Positions 6,913 through 14,425 are shown, counted from the stretch's first letter. The stretch is DNA of 29,901 bases from JAITMY01 sp031549685 (GCA_031549685.1 JAVBPG010000060.1:1-29901); one strand, 5' to 3'. Numbers and translations are program-made. The notes: generated by a model from the letters alone, not told the origin.

Positions 6913-7728
6913 ATGGCAAACGAACTGTTTAGCGTAAAAGACAAAGTCGTACTCATTACCGGCGGAGCCGGAATTTTGGGCACCAGCATGGCAACCCATT
7001 TTGCCAAAGAGGGGGCAAAGGTGGTAATCCTCGACCGCAACGAGGAGGCTGGAGGTAAAATCGTAGCCGGCATCAAGGCCGATGGCTACGAGGCATGCTT
7101 TTTTAAAGCGGACGTCCTTAACCAGGAAGTGCTGGAGCAGAACTGCAAGGATATTGTGGCAAAATACGGCACCATCGACGTGCTGATAAACGGTGCCGGC
7201 GGCAACATGCCCGGCGCCACCGTGTCGCCCGACAAAACTATTTTCGACCTGAAGATTGACGACTTCCGTAAGGTGGTTGACCTTAACCTGTTTGGCACGG
7301 TAATTCCCACCATGGTTTTTGCCAAGGTAATGGTGGAGAAAAAGAAGGGATGCATTATCAACATCTCGTCCGAGTCGTCCATCCGCCCGCTGACGCGCGT
7401 GGTAGGCTACTCGGCCTCTAAGGCTGCCGTGAGCAACTTTACCAAGTGGATGTGCGGCGAGCTGGCGCAAAAGTTCGGCGAGGGCTTGCGCGTGAACGCT
7501 ATTGCCCCCGGATTTTTCCTTACCGAGCAAAATCGTACGCTCATGACCAACCCCGACGGTACGCTTACGGCGCGCGGCCAATCCGTGGTAACGCATACCC
7601 CCTTTGGCCGCTTGGGCGAACCCGATGAGCTGCTGGGCACATTGCAGTGGCTGGCCAGCGATGCCTCGAAATTTGTGAGCGGCACCGTAACCGTAATTGA
7701 CGGCGGATTTGATGCATTTGCAATATAA
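6913..7728 (+). CDS. SDR-family D-mannonate oxidoreductase (probable)
   Basis: A 271-residue classical short-chain dehydrogenase/reductase. The nucleotide-binding loop is TGGAGILG (16-23) and Asp41 at the end of strand two favours NAD(H). NGAGG (93-97) is the family's NAG motif, SSESS around 152-156 holds the catalytic serine, and Tyr166-x3-Lys170 is the active-site pair. Its closest well-known group is the SDR-type fructuronate reductase/mannonate oxidoreductase of Bacteroidota and Bacillus, which interconverts fructuronate and mannonate. The neighbour uxuA, which dehydrates mannonate, supports this, so the two would act consecutively in glucuronate breakdown. Substrate specificity is not provable from SDR motifs alone; other polyol or keto-acid substrates are possible. 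No UxuR-type regulator is nearby. Confidence 0.8.
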   Translation: MANELFSVKDKVVLITGGAGILGTSMATHFAKEGAKVVILDRNEEAGGKIVAGIKADGYEACFFKADVLNQEVLEQNCKDIVAKYGTIDVLINGAGGNMPGATVSPDKTIFDLKIDDFRKVVDLNLFGTVIPTMVFAKVMVEKKKGCIINISSESSIRPLTRVVGYSASKAAVSNFTKWMCGELAQKFGEGLRVNAIAPGFFLTEQNRTLMTNPDGTLTARGQSVVTHTPFGRLGEPDELLGTLQWLASDASKFVSGTVTVIDGGFDAFAI

Positions 7729-7739
7729 AATAGACAAAA

Positions 7740-8090
7740 GAACAAGGACAGTAAGAAACTGTTTTGAATTTTATAAAAAGAAATTTTACCCCCGCAGGGA
7801 GTATATTTTATTAACCGTGGGTGTCGCTTGCCCGCGGGCGAAGCAGGCGGGCCAAGCAAACCCACGGCACATGCGCCAATACTGCATGGCGCGCGGAGCA
7901 GGCGTTGCACAAGCGCTAAGCTGCTGCTCCGCGCGCAACAAGCTGGTGCCGCCATGCCGTCCGTAGGTGTCGCGAAGCAGAACCTACGGTTATTCAAGTT
8001 TAGCCCCTGCAGGGCTAAAACCACACATGTAGATAATGCTGATTATTAGGCAAGCATATAAATTCAAAACAGCCTCTAAGAACAAGGACA
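7740..8090. mobile_element. MITE-like inverted-repeat element with candidate target duplication
   Basis: The 419-bp gap between the SDR gene and uxuA is mostly this non-coding element. Its ends are 20-bp inverted repeats with three mismatches (7752-7771 and 8060-8079); the inner 13 bp, CTGTTTTGAATTT, are perfect. They are flanked by an 11-bp direct repeat GAACAAGGACA (7740-7750 and 8080-8090), as expected for a target duplication. Inside are further nested pairs: an imperfect GCAGGG-containing pair, CCGTGGGT/ACCCACGG (7815-7822 and 7860-7867), GCGCGCGGAGCAG with its complement (7889-7901 and 7924-7936), and CCGTAGGT/ACCTACGG (7961-7968 and 7982-7989). No transposase is encoded, so movement would depend on a partner elsewhere. 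Confidence 0.65.
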
Positions 8091-8147
8091 AAAGAGCGAG
8101 GGTGTCTTTCTGTCTTTTGTCTTTTCATCTTTAATCCACTAAACATT

Positions 8148-9341
8148 ATGAACAATATATCGAAAAACGGCCGCGTCATGTTTGAGCAAACATGGCGCTG
8201 GTATGGCCCTAACGACCCCGTGAGCCTGTGGGACATAAAGCAGGCGGGGGCCACGGGCATAGTAAACGCGCTGCACCACGTACCCAACGGCGAGGTGTGG
8301 ACGGTGGAGGAAATTGAAAAGCGCAAAAAAATTATAGAGGAAGTCGGGCTGCAGTGGACGGTGGTGGAGAGCGTACCGGTGCACGAGCACATCAAAACGC
8401 AAACGGGCGACTTTGAAAAGTACATCGAAAGCTACAAGCAAAGCATTCGCAACCTGGCCCGCTGCGGCGTAATGACGGTAACGTACAACTTTATGCCCGT
8501 GCTCGATTGGACGCGCACCGACCTGGCCTATACGCTCGACGACGGATCGAAGGCGCTGCGGTTTGAGCGCGCGGCTTTCCTGGCGTTCGACCTTTTTATT
8601 TTGAAAAGAAAGGGCGCGGAGAGCGAGTACACCGCCGAGGAAAAAGCCAAGGCCAGGGCCAAGTTCGACAGCATGAGCGATGAGGAAAAGCACGTGCTCA
8701 CGCGCAACATGATTGCGGGCCTGCCCGGCTCCGAGGAGAGCTTTACCGTGGAGCAGTTCCAGCAGGCGCTCGACCGCTACGAGGGCATTGACGCCGAGAA
8801 GCTGCGCAGCAACCTCATCTACTTCCTGGCAAAAATTGCGCCCGTGGCTGATGAGGTGGGCGTACGCCTTGCCATCCACGCCGACGACCCTCCCTACGCC
8901 ATTCTTGGCCTGCCGCGTATCCTGAGCACCGAGTCCGACTTCTGCAAGCTGGTGGACGCCGTGCCCAACAAGTCCAACGGGCTTTGCTTCTGCACCGGCT
9001 CCTTCGGGGTGCGCGCCGACAACGATCTGCCCGGCATGGCCAGCCGCTTAGGCGACCGCATTTACTTTGCCCACCTGCGCAGCACGCAGCGCGACGCCGA
9101 GGGTAATTTTTACGAGGCCAACCACCTCGAAGGCGATGTGGACATGTACAACGTGGTGAAAAATTTGCAGGAGGTAATGCAAAAGCGCGGCGAGTCCATC
9201 CCCATTCGCCCCGACCACGGTCACCAAATGCTGGACGACCTGAAGAAGAAAACCAACCCCGGCTACTCCGGCATTGGCCGCCTGCGTGGCCTGGCGGAAC
9301 TGAGGGGACTGGAAATGGGCATTGCGCTATCGCAAAAGTAG
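8148..9341 (+). CDS. uxuA: Mannonate dehydratase
   Basis: A 397-residue UxuA, converting D-mannonate to 2-keto-3-deoxygluconate in the hexuronate pathway; it is a metal-dependent enzyme of the TIM-barrel xylose-isomerase-like superfamily. The N-terminus has the typical QTWRWYGPNDPVSLWDIKQAGATGIVNALHH. The metal and substrate region includes LAIHADDPPYAILGLPRI, the GLCFCTGSFGVR stretch, FAHLRS and the C-terminal RPDHGHQM block. Length is normal. It follows the SDR gene in the same direction, across the MITE-like element, which may have split a former operon. A 9-bp hairpin (GACAAAAGA near 8087, complement near 8113) lies in the leader. A strong terminator follows. Confidence 0.96.
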   Translation: MNNISKNGRVMFEQTWRWYGPNDPVSLWDIKQAGATGIVNALHHVPNGEVWTVEEIEKRKKIIEEVGLQWTVVESVPVHEHIKTQTGDFEKYIESYKQSIRNLARCGVMTVTYNFMPVLDWTRTDLAYTLDDGSKALRFERAAFLAFDLFILKRKGAESEYTAEEKAKARAKFDSMSDEEKHVLTRNMIAGLPGSEESFTVEQFQQALDRYEGIDAEKLRSNLIYFLAKIAPVADEVGVRLAIHADDPPYAILGLPRILSTESDFCKLVDAVPNKSNGLCFCTGSFGVRADNDLPGMASRLGDRIYFAHLRSTQRDAEGNFYEANHLEGDVDMYNVVKNLQEVMQKRGESIPIRPDHGHQMLDDLKKKTNPGYSGIGRLRGLAELRGLEMGIALSQK

Positions 9342-9345
9342 CTGA

Positions 9346-9375
9346 AAAAACCCTGCAATATTTGCAGGGTTTTTT
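9346..9375. terminator. Bidirectional terminator between uxuA and tRNA-Arg
   Basis: CCCTGCAA (9351-9358) pairs with TTGCAGGG (9362-9369) over a 3-nt loop, with A-runs on the left and T-runs on the right. It can end uxuA on the plus strand and tRNA-Arg on the minus strand. Confidence 0.9.
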
Positions 9376-9379
9376 GTAG

Positions 9380-9453
9380 TGACCGCGGAGGGATTCAAAC
9401 CCCCGACTTTCAGAACCGGAATCTGACGTTCTATTCAGCTGAACTACGCGGCC
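9380..9453 (-). tRNA. tRNA-Arg (anticodon CCG)
   Basis: Read on the minus strand it folds as a complete tRNA. The acceptor is GGCCGCG with CGCGGTC (one G-U) and discriminator A. The D-arm is GTTC/GAAC. The anticodon stem TCAGA/TCTGA holds loop TTCCGGT, giving anticodon CCG for codon CGG. The T-arm has the loop TTTGAAT. CCA is not encoded. The first 23 bases also encode the end of the neighbouring GIY-YIG gene, whose stop codon TAG falls at the end of the D-loop. It shares a putative promoter (9876-9883) with that gene. Confidence 0.95.
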
Positions 9454-9691
9454 TAATATTTTTCTTTTCTAAGAATCTTCTTCCTGCTGCTGTTTTAAAA
9501 TACTTTTCTCGCTTTCGAGCCTCTTCCCTTGTTTCAAAAGATTCAAAATACGCCAACTTAAAAGGAGCATAATGCTTATTTGAACTTGTTCGGCCTCTAT
9601 TATGCTCTGATAGACGACGGTTAACGTCATCCGTCATACCTGTGTAGAAATAGTCAAAGTTAATACTTTGCAAAATGTATACGATGTACAT
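9431..9691 (-). CDS. GIY-YIG domain nuclease-like protein, tRNA-embedded
   Basis: An 86-residue single-domain GIY-YIG protein of the UPF0213/URI type. The YIL (VYILQS) and YTG (YFYTGMTDDVNRR) strands stand in for GIY and YIG, with Arg25-Arg26 and the ARKREKYFK helix completing the core. Such proteins are small endonucleases of largely unknown role. The placement is odd at both ends. The ATG begins directly where a decayed copy of tRNA-Arg ends. The C-terminal residues RPRSSAE and the stop codon are read from the first 23 bases of intact tRNA-Arg. The gene therefore fills the gap between two copies of the same tRNA 5' half. A second, different GIY-YIG gene lies in a similar setting next to tRNA-Pro. 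Family is sure; mobility or tRNA-related function is inference. Confidence 0.85.
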   Translation of the reverse strand: MYIVYILQSINFDYFYTGMTDDVNRRLSEHNRGRTSSNKHYAPFKLAYFESFETREEARKREKYFKTAAGRRFLEKKNIRPRSSAE

Positions 9692-9766
9692 CTTTCAAAA
9701 CCAAAATCTGACGTTCCCTGCCCGACTGACGTCAGTCAGGCGGGTATTCAGCTGAACTACGCGGCC
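9692..9766 (-). pseudogene. Decayed tRNA-Arg 5' half with palindromic insert
   Basis: On the minus strand this begins exactly like tRNA-Arg (GGCCGCGTAGTTCAGCTGAA), continues through the anticodon arm with a few G-to-A-type changes, and then stops; no T-arm follows. Between the D-loop and the 3' side of the D-stem a 28-bp insert (9717-9744) is present, whose core TGACTGACGTCAGTCA-like sequence is self-complementary. The insert destroys the tRNA fold. The GIY-YIG ATG follows with no gap. Confidence 0.85.
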
Positions 9767-9778
9767 AAGGAAGTTGTG

Positions 9779-9857
9779 TTATTCCGAACTTGATTCGGAA
9801 TCTCCGGCATGAGATTGACTCCGTCGAACTTCGGTTGCGGGGCACATCCGCAATGAC
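9779..9857 (-). repeat. GTCATT-family repeat, copy B
   Basis: On the minus strand it starts GTCATTGCGGAT, contains CCGCAACCGAAGTTCG and ends in the hairpin ATTCCGAATCAAGTTCGGAAT. It is homologous to the copies at 4157, 24226 and 25104. It has landed between the putative tRNA promoter at 9876 and the decayed tRNA-Arg. Confidence 0.75.
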
Positions 9858-9875
9858 AGAAATTTCAAGTGAGCA

Positions 9876-9883
9876 CAAAGGTA
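9876..9883 (-). promoter_or_regulatory. Putative promoter of the tRNA-Arg locus
   Basis: CAAAGGTA on the plus strand is TACCTTTG on the minus strand. The surrounding word GAGCACAAAGGTAG is repeated exactly at the tRNA-Pro promoter (15411-15424), supporting a shared tRNA promoter design. No good -33 element is visible. Confidence 0.55.
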
Positions 9884-9896
9884 GCACAAATAAACA

Positions 9897-9927
9897 AAAA
9901 AGCCAACGCTGCTGCGCTGGCTTTTCG
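9897..9927 (-). terminator. Terminator of the small secreted-protein gene
   Basis: AAAAGCCA and TGGCTTTT pair, with an inner CGC/GCG pair around TGCT, and the minus strand continues into a T-run. It lies 15 bp beyond the stop codon at 9942. Confidence 0.8.
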
Positions 9928-9941
9928 TTTATGTTTTTTTG

Positions 9942-10316
9942 TTACATTTTTAAAATTCTATATGTTAACGGTTGCTTCTCTCCTTTAGCCCATATTTTTA
10001 CGGTGTAATATCCGGGCAGGCGCGAGCTCATGTTGATGGTCATGCGGCTACCTTGCGGAATGGCCATCGGGCTATTAAATACAGGTTCGCCGGAGTTGCC
10101 AAAAATCATTAAGCGCTCAATTTCGAACTTTTCGCACTGCACATTCAGCTCTCCCTCCACAGGGTTGGGGAATAGGCGCACATCCTCGTCGGTTATGGCA
10201 GGTGCTGAGGGGCTTTCGGTACTTGCCGCCGGCATGGCCACAGCAACCTTTTGCGCTATAGGCAGTATGGCTACCAGCGCAAATAGCAGTACTGCTATGG
10301 ATATGAGACGTTTCAT
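9942..10316 (-). CDS. Small secreted protein with type IX sorting-like C-terminal domain
   Basis: A 124-residue protein from the ATG at 10316, preceded by AAGGAAA; a TTG four codons upstream is less likely. Residues 1-28 are a signal peptide (MKRLISIAVLLFALVAILPIA). After a Pro/Ser/Ala linker comes DVRLFPNPVEGELNVQC, the usual opening of the type IX secretion C-terminal domain, then RLMIFGNSGEPVF, a GYYTVKIWAKG strand and a final YRILKM. That is the Por_Secre_tail pattern, normally found at the end of much larger secreted proteins. Here the domain makes up nearly the entire mature protein, so it may be a remnant, or a small surface protein using the fold. Flanked by its own promoter and terminator, it is a single-gene unit. 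Confidence 0.75.
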   Translation of the reverse strand: MKRLISIAVLLFALVAILPIAQKVAVAMPAASTESPSAPAITDEDVRLFPNPVEGELNVQCEKFEIERLMIFGNSGEPVFNSPMAIPQGSRMTINMSSRLPGYYTVKIWAKGEKQPLTYRILKM

Positions 10317-10338
10317 TTTCCTTATCAAAATATTGCTG

Positions 10339-10370
10339 CAAATATACGGCGAACATTTAATAAAAGCAAA
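10339..10370 (-). promoter_or_regulatory. Promoter of the small secreted-protein gene
   Basis: On the minus strand this reads TTTG (10367-10370), exactly 20 bp, then TATATTTG (10339-10346), a perfect match to the TTTG-N20-TAnnTTTG Bacteroidota promoter. It lies 22 bp before the ATG at 10316. Confidence 0.8.
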
Positions 10371-10611
10371 TTTTTCGCTATGTTTTTTAAATAAATACTT
10401 ATATTGTCTTAAAAAGTGCAGCTAAACTTTATAGGTTAATGAGGCTATGGGGTTGTGCTACTGAAGCTGAGAAATCGAAAATGATGGTATAAAAAGTGTC
10501 GACAACCACCCTGTACTCGTCTATTTTATTGAAAAGAGCTCAAGATATTTCGACACGGCTTCAACAAAAGCCTGTATTTTTGTTAACTTCGCACAAAATT
10601 TTGCAAAAACC
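10371..10611 (+). promoter_or_regulatory. Gene-free leader of leuS with weak promoter
   Basis: This AT-rich stretch has no gene. A TAACTTCG at 10584-10591 resembles the -7 element with one mismatch and lies 20 bp before the leuS ATG. A 7-bp long-range pair (GTGTCGA 10496-10502 with TCGACAC 10550-10556) is present, but I see no T-box, which would not be expected in this phylum. Confidence 0.4.
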
Positions 10612-13446
10612 ATGGAGTATAATTTTTCGGAAATAGAGAAAAAGTGGCAGCAGCGTTGGAAAGAACAGCAAACCTACAAAACGGGAGAGGATAAAAATAA
10701 ACCAAAGTTCTACGTGCTCGACATGTTCCCCTACCCCTCGGGCGCCGGGTTGCACGTGGGGCACCCGCTGGGCTACATCGCCTCCGACATATACAGCCGC
10801 TACAAGAGGCTGTGCGGGTACAACGTGCTGCACCCCATGGGCTACGATGCCTTTGGCCTGCCCGCCGAGCAGTACGCCATCCAAACCGGCCAGCACCCGC
10901 GCGTTACCACCGACAAGAATATTGCCCGCTACCGCGAGCAGCTCGATAAAATCGGCTTTTCATTTGACTGGAGCAGGGAGGTAAAAACCTGTGAGCCGGA
11001 GTACTACAAGTGGACGCAAAAAACCTTTATCGACCTATACGGGCACTACTACAACGCTAAGGAGCAAAAGGCAAAGCCGATTTCGGAGCTAATTTCTTCC
11101 TTTGAAAATAACGGCAACGCCAACGTTAGCGCGGCTTGCGGCAATCCTGACATAAAATTTTCTGCCGAAGAGTGGAAAAATATGGATGCTCAAGCCAAGC
11201 ATCAAACCCTTATGGAGTATAGGCTGGCGTACCAAAAGGACGGCATGGTGAACTGGTGCCCGCAGCTGGGCACGGTGCTGGCCAACGATGAGGTGGCCAA
11301 CGGCCTGTCGGTGCGTGGTGGCTACCCCGTGGAGCGTAAGCTGATGCGCCAGTGGTACCTGCGCATTACCGCCTACGCCGACAGAATGCTGGCCGGGCTT
11401 GATAAAATTGACTGGAGCGATAGCCTCAAGGAAACACAGCGCAACTGGATTGGCCGCTCAACCGGCGCCAATGTTCGCTTTAAGTTAATCGTACCCCAAG
11501 CATTAAAATTAAACGACAACTTTCAACCGGGGCAATCGCCCCTTTCCTGCGGAGAGGGGATGGGGGAGAGGTGCGAGTCCCTCGAAATATTTACCACCCG
11601 CGCCGACACCATGTTTGGCGCAACCTTTATGGTTATTGCGCCCGAGCATCCCGTTTTAGCGCAGGTAAAGCTGGATAAGGAGGTGGAGGACTACGTAAAC
11701 TGGGCCAAGAACCGCTCGGAGCGCGAGCGCCAGGCCGAGGTGAAAAACATTAGCGGAAAATTCACCGGGCTGTACGCCGAAAATCCTTTTACCAAAAAGC
11801 AAATTCCCGTATGGGTGAGCGAATACGTGCTGGCCGGATACGGCACCGGCGCTATTATGGCAGTGCCCGCGCACGATAGCCGCGACTACGCTTTTGCAAA
11901 ACACTTCGGGCTCGAAATCATTCCGCTTATCAAGGGCTGCGATGTGAGTCGGGAGAGCTTTGACGCCAAAGAGGGCGAGATGGAAAACTCGGGCTTCCTC
12001 AACGGTATGCAGGTAAAAGATGCCATTGCTTTTGCCATAAAAAAGGTGGAGGAAATGGGCATTGGTACAGCCAAGGTCAACTTCCGCCTGCGCGATGCCG
12101 CCTTCAGCCGCCAGCGCTACTGGGGTGAGCCTTTCCCTGTGTACTACGATGAAAATGGTATTCCGCAAATGCTGCCGCTGAGCGAGCTTCCGCTGGAGCT
12201 GCCCGCCGTGGATAAGTATTTGCCTACCGAAACGGGCGAGCCGCCGCTTGGCCGCGCCACCTCATGGAAATATCAGGGCAAGTACGGCTACGAGCTGAGC
12301 ACCATGCCGGGCTTTGCGGGTAGCAGCGCTTATTTCTTAAGATATATGGATCCGCATAACGACAAGTGTCTTGTAGATAAAAGTAAAAACGAGTACTGGC
12401 GCAACGTTGACTTGTACATCGGCGGGACGGAGCACGCCACAGGGCACCTGATGTACTCGCGCTTTTGGAATATGTTTTTGTTTGACTTGGGCGAAATTTG
12501 CGAGGAGGAGCCCTTCCAAAAGCTGATAAACCAGGGCATGATACAGGGCCGCTCGAACTTTGTGTACCGCGTGGTGGGGACAAGTAAGTTTGTTTCGCTC
12601 GGGCTGAGAAATCAGTACGAAACGCAGGAAATTCACGTGGATGTAAACATTGTTTCGAACGATATTTTAGACCTCGACAAATTTAAGGTTTCAAGACCGG
12701 AATATGCCAACGCCGAATTTATTTTGGAAGACGGAAAATATGTGTGCGGTTGGGCAGTAGAAAAAATGTCTAAATCATACTACAACGTAGTAAACCCCGA
12801 TGATGTGGTGGAAAAGTACGGCGCCGATACGCTGCGCTTGTACGAGATGTTCCTCGGCCCGCTGGAAATGGCAAAGCCCTGGGACACCAACGGTATTGAC
12901 GGTGTGCACCGCTTCCTGCGCAAGCTGTGGAGGCTCTACCATGACGCCAACAACAACTTTGCGGTAAGCAACGATAAGGCCACTGCGCAGGAGCTGAAGT
13001 CGCTGCACAAGCTCATCAAGAAGGTGAAGGACGACATTGAGGCATTCTCGTTCAACACCGCCGTGAGCGGCTTTATGATTTGCGTAAACGTGCTCACGGA
13101 GCTCCGGTGCGGCAAGCGCGAAATCCTCGAGCCGCTTACCGTTCTCATGGCCTCGTTTGCCCCGCACATTGCCGAGGAGCTGTGGGAGGGGCTGGGCAAC
13201 TCAAGCACCGTTTGCGATGCCGCGTTCCCAACATTCAACCCCGAAATGCTGGTTGAAAGCTCGTTTGAATACCCCGTTTCGTTCAACGGAAAGCTGCGCT
13301 TTAAAAAGGAAATGCCCATGGGCATTAGCGCAGAGGAAGCCCAGCAGCAAATCATGAGCGATCCCAACACCGAAAAGTTTTTGGAGGGGAAGGCCATTAA
13401 GAAGTTCATTTTTGTACCCGGAAAAATTGTCAACATAGCATGCTAA
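10612..13446 (+). CDS. leuS: Leucyl-tRNA synthetase
   Basis: A 944-residue class I synthetase that charges tRNA-Leu and edits misacylated products. The catalytic HIGH equivalent is HVGH (48-51), following the PYPSG element, and KMSKS is at 718-722. The CP1 editing domain lies about 225-440 with the threonine-rich TTRADT near 328 and the late GTGAIMAVPAHDSRD motif containing the editing Asp. Two Bacteroidota-typical insertions are present (ISELISSFENNGNANVSAAC region, and the GRSNFVYRVVGTSKFVS region before KMSKS). An unusual extra segment, residues about 293-323, precedes TTRADT and looks like a translated repeat (separate entry). The anticodon-binding and C-terminal domains are complete. The next gene starts inside the last codons (ATG at 13440), so the pair is coupled. 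Confidence 0.98.
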   Translation: MEYNFSEIEKKWQQRWKEQQTYKTGEDKNKPKFYVLDMFPYPSGAGLHVGHPLGYIASDIYSRYKRLCGYNVLHPMGYDAFGLPAEQYAIQTGQHPRVTTDKNIARYREQLDKIGFSFDWSREVKTCEPEYYKWTQKTFIDLYGHYYNAKEQKAKPISELISSFENNGNANVSAACGNPDIKFSAEEWKNMDAQAKHQTLMEYRLAYQKDGMVNWCPQLGTVLANDEVANGLSVRGGYPVERKLMRQWYLRITAYADRMLAGLDKIDWSDSLKETQRNWIGRSTGANVRFKLIVPQALKLNDNFQPGQSPLSCGEGMGERCESLEIFTTRADTMFGATFMVIAPEHPVLAQVKLDKEVEDYVNWAKNRSERERQAEVKNISGKFTGLYAENPFTKKQIPVWVSEYVLAGYGTGAIMAVPAHDSRDYAFAKHFGLEIIPLIKGCDVSRESFDAKEGEMENSGFLNGMQVKDAIAFAIKKVEEMGIGTAKVNFRLRDAAFSRQRYWGEPFPVYYDENGIPQMLPLSELPLELPAVDKYLPTETGEPPLGRATSWKYQGKYGYELSTMPGFAGSSAYFLRYMDPHNDKCLVDKSKNEYWRNVDLYIGGTEHATGHLMYSRFWNMFLFDLGEICEEEPFQKLINQGMIQGRSNFVYRVVGTSKFVSLGLRNQYETQEIHVDVNIVSNDILDLDKFKVSRPEYANAEFILEDGKYVCGWAVEKMSKSYYNVVNPDDVVEKYGADTLRLYEMFLGPLEMAKPWDTNGIDGVHRFLRKLWRLYHDANNNFAVSNDKATAQELKSLHKLIKKVKDDIEAFSFNTAVSGFMICVNVLTELRCGKREILEPLTVLMASFAPHIAEELWEGLGNSSTVCDAAFPTFNPEMLVESSFEYPVSFNGKLRFKKEMPMGISAEEAQQQIMSDPNTEKFLEGKAIKKFIFVPGKIVNIAC
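11488..11580 (+). repeat. Palindromic repeat inserted in frame in leuS
   Basis: About 93 bp between the codons for the FKL strand and LEIFTTRADT, with no counterpart in LeuRS proteins I know. It contains nested hairpins: GGGGC-AATC-GCCCC around 11529-11542, and CCCCTTTCC with GGAGAGGGG (one mismatch) next to it, then GGGGGAGAGG. That composition is typical of intergenic palindromes, not of a protein loop. It keeps the frame and adds some 30 residues rich in Pro, Gly, Ser and Asn. Confidence 0.6.
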
Positions 13447-14378
13447 ATTCGGCAAAAATATTTCGCCTCATTCGCGAGTACATCATCATTACCTTTGGCT
13501 TGCTGGTGTACGTTGTAGCCATTAACCACTTTATGCTGCCGGCGCAGCTCGTGGGAGGCGGTGTAAGCGGTGTAAGCGCCCTGCTGTACTACGCCTCTCA
13601 AATACCCGTAAGTTACAGCTACTTTGCGATTAACGTAGTGTTGGTTGTTATTGCATTTATTACGCTGGGACGTAATTTTGGGGTAAAAACAATCTACGGT
13701 ATTATCGCCATTACCATTATGCTTCGCCTGATGCCTATTCCGGCAGAGGCACATGTGAGCGATCCGCTGATGAGCGCCATTATTGCCGGTATCTTAGGCG
13801 GTGCAGGCATTGGAATTATTTTTTCGCAGGGAGGAAGCGCAGGCGGTACCGATATTGTGGCTATGATCATTACCAAGTACCGCAACATGAGCGTGGGGCG
13901 CGTTTTTATGTACTGCGACCTCATTATTATCGGCTCATCGTACCTGCTGTACCACGATATTGAGAAGGTTGCATACGGATACGTGCTCATGGGTGTGTCG
14001 TCGTACTGCGTGGATATGGTGCTGTCGGGCAACAAGCAATCCGTGCAGATGTTTATTTTTTCGGAGCGCTACGAGAGCATTGCCAACCGCATTATGAAAG
14101 AGCAGCGGCGCGGGGTTACGCTACTCAACGCTACCGGCTGGTACACCAAAAAAGATAAGAAGCTGCTAATGATTTTGGCGCGTAAGAACGAGGCTAATGA
14201 TATATACCGAATTGTAAAAGAGGAGGATGGTAATGCGTTTATTTCGGTAGGAAGCGTTATGGGGGTATTTGGTCAAGGCTTCGATAACATTAAAGTCTCA
14301 CGTAAGCTTGACCCTACCGAGTTGATAAAAAAGGCAACTTCGAAAACACACGCGAACGACAAGCCGGAGAAAGCGTAG
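13440..14378 (+). CDS. YitT-family membrane protein with DUF2179 domain
   Basis: A 312-residue inner-membrane protein. Five to six hydrophobic segments fill residues about 12-205, including the characteristic LPAQLVGGGVSGVSALLYY and FSQGGSAGGTDIVAMII glycine-rich motifs of the YitT family. The C-terminal cytoplasmic part (about 210-295) is a DUF2179 domain with QRRGVTLLNATGWYTKKDKKLLMILARKNEANDIYRIVKEEDGNAFISVGSVMGVFGQGF. The substrate, if it is a transporter, is not known for the family. Overlaps the end of leuS by seven bases; this leuS-yitT pairing is common in Bacteroidota. No terminator is seen; a repeat-rich gap follows. Confidence 0.9.
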   Translation: MLNSAKIFRLIREYIIITFGLLVYVVAINHFMLPAQLVGGGVSGVSALLYYASQIPVSYSYFAINVVLVVIAFITLGRNFGVKTIYGIIAITIMLRLMPIPAEAHVSDPLMSAIIAGILGGAGIGIIFSQGGSAGGTDIVAMIITKYRNMSVGRVFMYCDLIIIGSSYLLYHDIEKVAYGYVLMGVSSYCVDMVLSGNKQSVQMFIFSERYESIANRIMKEQRRGVTLLNATGWYTKKDKKLLMILARKNEANDIYRIVKEEDGNAFISVGSVMGVFGQGFDNIKVSRKLDPTELIKKATSKTHANDKPEKA

Positions 14379-14425
14379 GGTAATCCAAGCAACTTGCAAC
14401 AGTTTTTAAGTTCTTGCTGTTTGCA

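Noticed and set aside
7697..8049. Open frames across the SDR-uxuA gap
   Set aside because: They are formed by the inverted-repeat arms of the MITE-like element and have Arg/Ala/Pro-rich, domain-free translations.
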